This document shows, piece after piece, positions 1 to 5,370 of a stretch of DNA of 7,312 nt; position 1 is the first letter of the stretch; the number at the start of each line of letters is the position of its first letter. A program made the position numbers and the translations under genes. Under the pieces are notes generated by a model. The model worked only from the letters and a program-made list of their open reading frames with translations. It was not told the DNA's origin and did no database searches. The DNA is from Anaerolineales bacterium (lineage in GTDB: Bacteria; Chloroflexota; Anaerolineae; Anaerolineales; UBA11858), in the NCBI GenBank assembly GCA_015485245.1, contig WFTY01000048.1, forward strand, positions 1 to 7,312, read 5' to 3'.

Positions 1-24
1 ACCGTGGGATGCCGCGCCAGATCG

Positions 25-35
25 GGAGGGAGGGG
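25..35 (+). promoter_or_regulatory. Ribosome binding site deciding the GTG start of the response regulator
   Basis: A purine-rich GGAGGGAGGGG tract ends 4 nt before the GTG at 40. The frame is also open upstream to a GTG at 4, but that choice would add 12 residues (rich in Gly, Arg and Ser) that no receiver domain needs. The binding site and the position of the receiver domain both favour position 40. Confidence 0.7.
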
Positions 36-39
36 AAGC

Positions 40-753
40 GTGACCGAACGTATTCTGGTTGTTGATGACGAGCCGCGTTACGTCCGTTTGATGGATGCCA
101 ACCTGACCCATGCCGGTTACCAGGTGGAGACGGCCTCAAGCGGCTGGGAGGCGATCCAGAAAGTGGAAGCTGACCGTCCGGACCTGGTGTTGCTCGATGT
201 GATGATGCCAGAGCTGGATGGTATTGAAACCTGTGAACGTATTCGACGTTTTTCCAATGTCCCTATTATTATCGTCACCGCCCGTGGGGAAGAACGCGAT
301 CAGATCCGTGGTCTGGATGTTGGTGCGGACGACTATATTGTTAAGCCATATGCGGTAGGTGAGCTGTTGGCGCGCGTGCGCGCTGTATTGCGTCGGGCTC
401 GCATGCAGGGCGAAGGGATTAACCGTCCCTTGTTCCAAATGGGGGATTTGCGTGTGGACTTCGGCCGTGCGGCGGTGTTTCGCGGTGAGAAGGAAATCCC
501 TCTCTCGGCCACCGAGTACCGTCTGCTCTTGCAATTCATTCATTATCAGGGGCGGGTGCTTTCTCCGGAGGAATTGTTGGAGAATGTTTGGGGGCCGTCC
601 TACCGTCAGGATAAAGAGGTCTTGTGGGTGAGCATTTCGCGGCTGCGTCAGAAACTTGAGGACGATCCCCGGCAGCCGCGTTATATTGTGACCCGGCAGG
701 GTTTGGGGTACACTATGCCATATCTGGACGATGCGAATCCGCCCCCGGAGTGA
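40..753 (+). CDS. OmpR/PhoB-family response regulator transcription factor
   Basis: This is a two-component response regulator of 237 residues, the usual length for the OmpR/PhoB family. It should accept a phosphoryl group from a sensor kinase and bind DNA through its C-terminal domain. Residues about 4-118 form the receiver domain: the acidic pair D9-D10, the phosphoacceptor D53 in the LLDVMMPELDG stretch, T80 in IIIVTAR, and K102 in the DDYIVKPY motif. Residues about 132-229 form a winged helix-turn-helix, with the probable recognition helix near 191-206 and the wing hairpin ending in RQGLGYT. All phosphorylation residues are present, so it should be a conventional switch. No histidine kinase gene is visible, so its partner lies outside the window or elsewhere. 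It is the first visible gene of a co-directional run; the next gene starts 23 nt after its stop. Its target genes cannot be read from the sequence, though autoregulation of this operon is plausible. Confidence 0.95.
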   Translation: MTERILVVDDEPRYVRLMDANLTHAGYQVETASSGWEAIQKVEADRPDLVLLDVMMPELDGIETCERIRRFSNVPIIIVTARGEERDQIRGLDVGADDYIVKPYAVGELLARVRAVLRRARMQGEGINRPLFQMGDLRVDFGRAAVFRGEKEIPLSATEYRLLLQFIHYQGRVLSPEELLENVWGPSYRQDKEVLWVSISRLRQKLEDDPRQPRYIVTRQGLGYTMPYLDDANPPPE

Positions 754-760
754 GGCGGAA

Positions 761-766
761 AGGAGG
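761..766 (+). promoter_or_regulatory. Ribosome binding site (AGGAGG) for the 96-residue protein
   Basis: A perfect AGGAGG lies 10 nt before the ATG at 777. It supports that ATG over the in-frame GTG at 750, which overlaps the end of the response regulator gene and would place the binding site inside the coding region. Confidence 0.75.
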
Positions 767-776
767 AGTTGTTTCC

Positions 777-1067
777 ATGAGCTTGCATATTGATCACAAG
801 GGCAAGTACTTCACAGATGTGATCACCAAGCAAACGGTGCGCGCTGTGCTGCAAACGCTCACCGTGCAGATTCAGGGGGATGTGCATGTGCGTCCCACCG
901 AGCGCTTCAAAGATGAAGTCAACAAGGCAGAGCGTTTTATCGCTGTGACCAATGCCACGGTTTACAACGCTCGTGGTGAAGAGATTTACAGCTCTGACTT
1001 CCTGACTGTCAACCTGGATCAGGTGGTTTGGATCAGTCCCGAGGGCGACCACAATCAGGATGCGTAG
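777..1067 (+). CDS. Small conserved-looking protein of unknown function
   Basis: This gene encodes 96 residues with no signal peptide, no membrane segment and no cysteines. Its predicted character is mainly beta, with alternating hydrophobic stretches such as TLTVQIQGDVHV (about 30-41) and FIAVTNATVYNARGEEIYSS (about 59-78), ending in a FLTVNLDQVVWI strand. The layout is an RxxDEVNK-like helix, then an 'FIAVTNATVY' strand, then a 'VNLDQVVWI' strand. It recalls small beta-rich domains of unknown function such as DUF6812, but I cannot confirm the family by eye. The gene sits between the response regulator (23 nt upstream) and cpaF (12 nt downstream), so it is very likely co-expressed with both. 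That placement suggests a small accessory or regulatory partner of the ATPase, which is inference only. The start is set by a perfect AGGAGG 10 nt upstream. Confidence 0.85.
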   Translation: MSLHIDHKGKYFTDVITKQTVRAVLQTLTVQIQGDVHVRPTERFKDEVNKAERFIAVTNATVYNARGEEIYSSDFLTVNLDQVVWISPEGDHNQDA

Positions 1068-1079
1068 AGACGAGGCGCA

Positions 1080-2423
1080 ATGACAGTATCTGGGTCGTTG
1101 ACCACTCCAAACCCGGCTGGCGTGGAGTTAAACAAGGTTAAGCGCTATCTGGTGGAGGCGGTCTCTCAGGCGTTTGAGAGCAACCCGCCGCCAGTGCGTA
1201 AGCGGCGGGAGTTTGCTGAGCAAGTGTTGCAGCAGGCTTACGCGCGCACAAAACTGCGGTTGCCGGATACCCTGCGGGTACAGCTTTTCCGTGATGTGCT
1301 GGATGAAATGCTGGGGTTTGGCCCGATCCAGCCTTTGCTGGAGGACGATGCCGTTACCGAGGTGATGGTCAACGGCCCGAACAACGTTTATGTGGAGCGC
1401 GATGGGAAGCTGATTAAAACGGATGTCACTTTTCGCGATGACGAGCATGTCCTCCAGGTGATCGATCGTATCATCCTGCCGCTTGGCCGTCGCGTTGACT
1501 CGGACAACCCGACGGTGGATGCGCGCCTTCCCGATGGCTCGCGCGTCAACGCGGTGATCCCGCCGGTGGCGATTGATGGGCCTTCGATCACCATTCGTAA
1601 ATTTTCTAAGGACAAGCTGACTGTTGAACAGTTGATCGAGTTTGGCTCCCTGACCAGGGATATGGCCGAATTTCTGCGCGCCTGCGTGGTCAGCCGTTTG
1701 AACATCGTCATCTCTGGCGGCACGGGTTCGGGGAAGACCACGTTGTTGAACGTGCTCTCCGGATTCATCCCGGTGAATGAGCGCATTGTCACCATCGAGG
1801 ACGCGGCTGAACTGCAGTTGCATCAGGAGCACGTCGTTCGTTTGGAGACGAAGCCGCCCAACGTGGATGGGCGCGGAGCGGTAACTATCCGCGACCTGGT
1901 GCGCAATTCGTTGCGCATGCGCCCCGATCGCATCATCGTCGGCGAGGTGCGCGGTGGCGAAGCGCTGGATATGCTGCAGGCGATGAACACCGGGCATGAT
2001 GGCTCCCTGACCACAGCGCACGCCAATTCTCCGCGCGATGCCCTTTCCCGCCTGGAGACTATGGCCTTGATGGCTGGACTGGACATGCCTCTCAAGGTGA
2101 TCCGCGAGCAAATCGCCTCCGCGGTCGATTTGATCGTGCAGCAGTCTCGTCTCAGGGACGGCACCCGCAAGGTCACCTATATCAGTGAAGTCGCGGGCAT
2201 GGAAGGCGACACGGTGGTGATGACGGATATCTTCAAATTTGAGCAGACCGCTATCGGCGAAGATGGCAAGGTGATCGGCGAGCTTAAGCCCACTGGCATA
2301 CGCCCGCTCTTCAGTGAGCGCTTGCAGGCTGCTGGCTTCAAACTTTCGCCGCAGATGTTTGGTGCTATGTCTACCAATATGTTGCAAAGCCATCAGCCGC
2401 CTGGCCGTCGTCGCCGTCGTTGA
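1080..2423 (+). CDS. cpaF: CpaF/TadA-type secretion ATPase (type II/IV secretion family)
   Basis: This is a hexameric cytoplasmic ATPase of the type II/IV secretion superfamily, CpaF/TadA branch, which powers assembly of Tad/Flp pili or related secretion machines at the inner membrane. It has 447 residues, normal for CpaF. Residues about 60-200 form the N-terminal domain, with the family signatures GFGPIQPLLEDDAVTEVMVN (79-98), 'LGRRVDSDNPTVDARLPDGSR' around 135-155, and SITIRKF (169-175). The ATPase core has Walker A GGTGSGKTT at 213-221 (K219), an Asp box VTIEDAAELQL at 237-247, Walker B RIIVGEVRGGEA at 284-295 (E289), and a His box MNTGHDGSLTTAHANSP at 302-318 (H306, H314). All catalytic motifs are intact. 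The C-terminus ends in PG followed by five arginines, which is unusual. TadB/TadC-like partners do not follow; a DNA-binding protein gene starts 29 nt after the stop. A weak GAGG lies 4 nt before the ATG. The alternative of a PilT/VirB11 paralogue fits the motifs less well. Confidence 0.96.
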   Translation: MTVSGSLTTPNPAGVELNKVKRYLVEAVSQAFESNPPPVRKRREFAEQVLQQAYARTKLRLPDTLRVQLFRDVLDEMLGFGPIQPLLEDDAVTEVMVNGPNNVYVERDGKLIKTDVTFRDDEHVLQVIDRIILPLGRRVDSDNPTVDARLPDGSRVNAVIPPVAIDGPSITIRKFSKDKLTVEQLIEFGSLTRDMAEFLRACVVSRLNIVISGGTGSGKTTLLNVLSGFIPVNERIVTIEDAAELQLHQEHVVRLETKPPNVDGRGAVTIRDLVRNSLRMRPDRIIVGEVRGGEALDMLQAMNTGHDGSLTTAHANSPRDALSRLETMALMAGLDMPLKVIREQIASAVDLIVQQSRLRDGTRKVTYISEVAGMEGDTVVMTDIFKFEQTAIGEDGKVIGELKPTGIRPLFSERLQAAGFKLSPQMFGAMSTNMLQSHQPPGRRRRR

Positions 2424-2452
2424 AGTAAAAACCTGATCCGTTAGGAAAGATT

Positions 2453-3127
2453 ATGACAGAAAACTTAGCCAGAAAGATCCGTGCCAAGAAACTGGGCGTG
2501 TTGTTGCGCGATGCGCGCCTGGCTGCTGGTAAAACTATGAAAGATTGCGCCCAGGCGATTGGCGTATCCAGCCATCGGATTGGCGCTTATGAGCGCGGTG
2601 AGGCCTCGCCCGCGCTTCCGGAACTGGAAAGCCTGGCCTTCTTTCTTGGTGTTCCGCTGAGCCATTTCTGGGGTGAAACGGCGTTGACCGGGCGCGTCTC
2701 CTTTGAGGCGGAGAGCATCAAACGCACTATGGCCCTGCGACAGCGGATCATCGGCGCCAAGTTGCGCAGCTTTCGCCAGCAGGCGGATGTTTCGATGAAA
2801 TCTTTGGCGACGGAGGTTGGCATCACGGCCGGCACTCTGCGCGCCTATGAGCGTGGTGAGAAACCTATCCCCCTGCCGGAGCTGGAGGCGATGCTCCGGG
2901 TGTTGCAGCTTTCGCTGGAGGAATTCCGTGACCAGACCGGGCCCGCCGGACAGTGGGCCACCGAGCAGGAGAACATCCAGGGCTTCACCCAGTTGCCTCC
3001 GGAGATGCAGGCTTTTGTGGCCAGGCCAGTCAATCGTCCTTATTTGGAGCTGGCGATGCGGTTAAGCGAAATGTCGGCGGAGCGCTTGCGAGCGGTTGCC
3101 GAAGGGTTGTTGGATATCACTTTCTAA
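2453..3127 (+). CDS. Tandem helix-turn-helix (XRE/Cro-type) regulator
   Basis: This 224-residue soluble protein carries two XRE-family helix-turn-helix domains in a row. Domain 1 spans about residues 13-75 and domain 2 about 99-161. Each ends its recognition region with the same AYERGE motif (45-50 and 131-136), and each has an LPELE helix start (55-59 and 141-145). Both pairs are exactly 86 residues apart, so the domains most likely arose by internal duplication. A linker of about 20 residues separates them. The C-terminal part (about 178-224) contains 'LPPEMQAFVARPVNRPYLEL' followed by amphipathic helices, perhaps for dimerisation or partner contact. It probably binds DNA as a transcription regulator with two half-site readers in one chain; its target is unknown. 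AGGAAAG at 2443-2449 serves as the ribosome binding site. It follows cpaF by 29 nt and precedes the TPR gene by 6 nt. Confidence 0.88.
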   Translation: MTENLARKIRAKKLGVLLRDARLAAGKTMKDCAQAIGVSSHRIGAYERGEASPALPELESLAFFLGVPLSHFWGETALTGRVSFEAESIKRTMALRQRIIGAKLRSFRQQADVSMKSLATEVGITAGTLRAYERGEKPIPLPELEAMLRVLQLSLEEFRDQTGPAGQWATEQENIQGFTQLPPEMQAFVARPVNRPYLELAMRLSEMSAERLRAVAEGLLDITF

Positions 3128-3133
3128 GCACAG

Positions 3134-3688
3134 ATGATGAATAAAGAGGTTGAGGTAAAATCCCCGACAGAACTGGAAACGGAGGCCGCGGCATTGTATC
3201 AGCGCGGCGAGTATCTTTCCGCGGCGCAAGGGTTTGATGCTGCATTGGATGGGTATCGCGCCCTGGGGGATGAGCTCAAGGCTGCCGAGATGGCGAACAA
3301 CAGCAGCGTTGCTTATTTGCAGGCGGGAGAGGGGGAGGCCGCGCTTCAGCGCGTGGGCTGGACGGTGGACGTCTTTGTGCGCGCGCAGGATGACCGTTTG
3401 CAGGGAATGGCGTTGGGCAACCGGGCGGCCGCGTTAGAATCGCTGGGGCGTTTGGATGCTGCCTTGGAAGATTATCAACGCGCCGCCGACCTGTTGGCGG
3501 GCGCCGGCGCGGACGAGTTTCGCTTGCAGGTGATGAAGGCGATCTCGGCGTTGCAACTGCGGCGCGGGCGAGCTGTGGAAGCGTTGAGCGCCATGCAGGC
3601 AGGTGTGGAAGGCTTGCGCAGGCCGGGGTGGAAGGAACGTATGTTGCAGAGGTTATTGAAGTTGCCAGGGCGTCTGCTGGGGAGATGA
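3134..3688 (+). CDS. Tetratricopeptide-repeat protein
   Basis: This all-helical protein of 184 residues has about four TPR-like units, near residues 15-48, 49-86, 87-122 and 127-160. Typical spacing of small and large residues is visible, for example 'ALYQRGEYLSAAQGFDAAL' (20-38) and 'NRAAALESLGRLDAALEDYQ' (96-115). TPR proteins serve as protein-protein scaffolds; no enzymatic motif is present. The last 20 residues (GWKERM then LQRLLKLPGRLLGR) form a basic amphipathic helix that could touch membrane or a partner. There is no signal peptide, so it should be cytoplasmic. It starts 6 nt after the stop of the two-HTH gene with tandem ATG ATG codons and no recognisable ribosome binding site, which suggests translational coupling. 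Likely partners are the neighbouring operon products, but that is inference. Confidence 0.82.
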   Translation: MMNKEVEVKSPTELETEAAALYQRGEYLSAAQGFDAALDGYRALGDELKAAEMANNSSVAYLQAGEGEAALQRVGWTVDVFVRAQDDRLQGMALGNRAAALESLGRLDAALEDYQRAADLLAGAGADEFRLQVMKAISALQLRRGRAVEALSAMQAGVEGLRRPGWKERMLQRLLKLPGRLLGR

Positions 3689-3701
3689 AAGCGGAGTAAT
3701 T

Positions 3702-4565
3702 ATGATGATTACGGAGCGTCAGGCATGGAAGCTGGTTACCCCTCGGCAGGGGGACCGTTCGAAGATCGCATCGCTGTTGCATTTTAGCCCTTACGTACAC
3801 CGACACCTGGACTGGCGCTCTCCGCTGGACTGGTTGGGAGAACAACCCTACGTCGCTTTGCGCGAGGGGGAGAATTATCTCGCCGCGCTGGCCTGTCCGT
3901 TGGAATTAAACGGCGTCGCCTGGGTGCGTCTTTTCGCAGTGGCACAATCGATGCCCCCTGATGTCGCCTGGGACGCCTTGTGGGAGGAGAGCCGCCTGGC
4001 TTTGCCGGCTGGTACGACGGTGGCGGCTTTGCCATTGCAATCCTGGTTTGTGACGTTGTTGACTCGCTGCGGTTTTGTGCACAGCCATGATGTCATCATG
4101 TTGTCCTGGGAGGATCGGGGACAGCCGCTGGCCGCGGGGGGCAGCGGAAGGGATTACCGCTTGCGCTTGATGACCTATGACGACCTTGAAGCGGTGCAGG
4201 CGTTGGATACCGCCGCCTTTGAGCTGGTGTGGCGCCAATCGCTGCAATCCTTACGCCATGCTTTTTCCACTGCTGCGTTAGCCACCGTGATCGAGGGCGA
4301 TGATGGCTTGCTGGCGTATCAGCTCAGCACGATTAGCGGCTTGAAGGGGCATCTGGCTCGCCTGGCTGTCCACCCGCGGGCACAGCGTAGCGGCATTGGT
4401 CATGCGCTGTTAAACAGTTTGTTGAGCGAATTTCGCTTGCGCGGCATCCGCCGGGTGACAGTGAACACTCAACATACGAACGTGGCCTCATTGGCGCTGT
4501 ATGAGAAGAACGGCTTTCGCCCTACGGATGAGGCTTACCCGGTGTTTGAGTATCTGATCGCTTAA
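3702..4565 (+). CDS. GNAT-family N-acetyltransferase, probable double-domain form
   Basis: This protein has 287 residues, about twice the length of a single GNAT domain. The C-terminal half (about 153-287) is a clear acetyl-CoA-dependent N-acetyltransferase domain. Motif A reads 'HLARLAVHPRAQRSGIGHAL' (217-236), with the acetyl-CoA pyrophosphate loop at Q228-R-S-G-I-G233. Motif B is 'NVASLALYEKNGFRP' (260-274), with Y267 in the usual general-acid position. The N-terminal half (about 10-137) has a similar order of strands and ends in 'LTRCGFVHSHDVIMLSW', which resembles the end of a GNAT fold, but it lacks the Q/RxxGxG loop. It is probably a degenerate GNAT copy used for structure or substrate binding. 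The acceptor could be a protein lysine or N-terminus, or a small molecule; the sequence does not say. The gene starts with tandem ATG codons (3702 and 3705) behind a GGAG at 3693-3696; either could be used. Confidence 0.88.
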   Translation: MMITERQAWKLVTPRQGDRSKIASLLHFSPYVHRHLDWRSPLDWLGEQPYVALREGENYLAALACPLELNGVAWVRLFAVAQSMPPDVAWDALWEESRLALPAGTTVAALPLQSWFVTLLTRCGFVHSHDVIMLSWEDRGQPLAAGGSGRDYRLRLMTYDDLEAVQALDTAAFELVWRQSLQSLRHAFSTAALATVIEGDDGLLAYQLSTISGLKGHLARLAVHPRAQRSGIGHALLNSLLSEFRLRGIRRVTVNTQHTNVASLALYEKNGFRPTDEAYPVFEYLIA

Positions 4566-4595
4566 GCTGGCGGGTAGGCGCGGACGGCAGCATTG

Positions 4596-4602
4596 AAGGA
4601 GG
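4596..4602 (+). promoter_or_regulatory. Ribosome binding site (AAGGAGG) for the V4R protein
   Basis: A perfect AAGGAGG lies 5 nt before the ATG at 4608. It rules out the in-frame TTG at 4593, which lies upstream of this site. Confidence 0.8.
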
Positions 4603-4607
4603 TAGAT

Positions 4608-5234
4608 ATGGTGGATCGGCAAGATGCAGTCATTGTCAATGCTTTGGTGCGCCAGGCTCTGATCGCCGCTCAGGAGGTGATGGGGGAGAACGGCTTGAAT
4701 GCTGTGCTGCGTACTTCGGGCTTGGAGCGTTTTATCGGCAATTTCCCTCCTGATAATCTGGAGCCGGGGATCAAGGCGTCGCAATATGCGCGTTTCAATG
4801 AGGCGATCGAGGAATTTTACGGGCGCGGAGGGCGCGCGATCCTGAAGCGTATCGGTCGCGCCTCGTTTCAATATGGCTTGAATGAGCAATCAGCCCTCAT
4901 GGGGCTGGCTGGACTGGCCCTCAAAGCGCTTCCGAAGCGCCAGCGCATCAAATTTGTGCTCAGTAGCATGGCGGATGCGTTGAAAAAGAGCAATCCCCAG
5001 GTGGAGGCCTGGGCTGGCGAAAAGGATGGGAAGATTGTTTACGCCGAGCGGACGTGCGCCATCTGCAATGGGCGCACCAGCGAGAAGCCAATCTGTCATC
5101 TTTATGTGGGATCGCTGGCAGAGGCGATCAAATGGGCCACGGGGGAGGAATACAACATTCGTGAGACGGCCTGCATCGCCCGCGGTGATGAGTATTGCCT
5201 GTTTGAGATCGGAGAGCCGCGCGCGGGAGTGTGA
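4608..5234 (+). CDS. V4R-domain (4-vinyl-reductase-like) small-ligand-binding protein
   Basis: This soluble protein has 208 residues. The C-terminal part, about 135-203, matches the V4R domain: an ERTCAIC segment (147-153), a 'PICHLYVGSLAEAIKWATGE' helix (161-180) and 'ETACIARGDEYCLFEIG' (186-202). V4R domains are small-molecule-binding modules, named after bacteriochlorophyll 4-vinyl reductase and also found in sensory regulators of aromatic or hydrocarbon metabolism. Cysteines at 150, 153, 163, 189 and 197 could bind a metal or act as a redox site. The N-terminal 120 residues are helical, with an 'LERFIGNFPPDNLEPG' stretch (39-54) and a RIGRASFQYG stretch (81-90); such a region commonly precedes V4R in related proteins, as far as I recall. 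There is no DNA-binding domain or membrane segment. As the last gene of the run it could supply the input signal to the operon's regulators, which is inference. Bacteriochlorophyll synthesis is unlikely because no pigment genes are nearby. Confidence 0.85.
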   Translation: MVDRQDAVIVNALVRQALIAAQEVMGENGLNAVLRTSGLERFIGNFPPDNLEPGIKASQYARFNEAIEEFYGRGGRAILKRIGRASFQYGLNEQSALMGLAGLALKALPKRQRIKFVLSSMADALKKSNPQVEAWAGEKDGKIVYAERTCAICNGRTSEKPICHLYVGSLAEAIKWATGEEYNIRETACIARGDEYCLFEIGEPRAGV

Positions 5235-5293
5235 TTCGGCTGGCTTTGTGTAGACAAAACTCACATGGACAGTTTTCCTCGTGACATGGGAGA

Positions 5294-5330
5294 ATTCAAT
5301 TGTGCGCAGAAGATATGTGCATAATTGAAT
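5294..5330 (+). promoter_or_regulatory. 12-bp inverted repeat overlapping a candidate -10 element upstream of the DsbA-like gene
   Basis: ATTCAATTGTGC at 5294-5305 pairs with GCATAATTGAAT at 5319-5330. All 12 positions pair if one G-T wobble is allowed, and the outer 8 bp are perfect; the spacer is 13 nt. The right arm contains CATAAT (5320-5325), one base from the TATAAT consensus, with a poor -35 candidate (CAATTG, 5297-5302) 17 nt upstream in the left arm. A dyad over the promoter is a typical repressor operator layout. No T-run follows, so it is not a classical terminator. Transcription would begin near 5332, leaving a leader of about 40 nt. Confidence 0.45.
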
Positions 5331-5356
5331 GTGGTAATGTCCCCCGATCTAACCAC

Positions 5357-5364
5357 GAGGAGGG
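5357..5364 (+). promoter_or_regulatory. Ribosome binding site (GAGGAGGG) for the DsbA-like protein
   Basis: GAGGAGGG ends 6 nt before the ATG at 5371. This favours the ATG over the in-frame TTG at 5365, which directly abuts the site. Confidence 0.75.
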
Positions 5365-5370
5365 TTGTTT

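Noticed and set aside
4..39. Upstream in-frame GTG start for the response regulator
   Set aside because: It would add residues not found in receiver domains, and the purine-rich site at 25-35 would lie inside the coding region; GTG at 40 fits better.
1128..2393. Long open frame of 421 codons on the minus strand opposite cpaF
   Set aside because: It lies wholly inside cpaF, which has clear family motifs. The antisense protein has an odd composition rich in His, Arg and Gln, matches nothing I recognise, and is typical of a mirror frame in GC-rich coding DNA.
2404..2420. CGT/CGC triplet run as a repeat element or CRISPR-like signal
   Set aside because: It is five arginine codons at the end of cpaF, with no spaced repeats or flanking structure.
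3276..3845. Minus-strand open frame of 189 codons across the TPR and GNAT genes
   Set aside because: Its translation is low-complexity and rich in Pro, Arg and Ala, it has no convincing ribosome binding site, and it overlaps two well-supported genes.
5256..5276. Small inverted repeat AAAACT/AGTTTT after the V4R gene as an intrinsic terminator
   Set aside because: The stem is only 6 bp and AT-rich, and the T-run is part of the stem rather than after it. It may be chance; termination after the V4R gene is unresolved.
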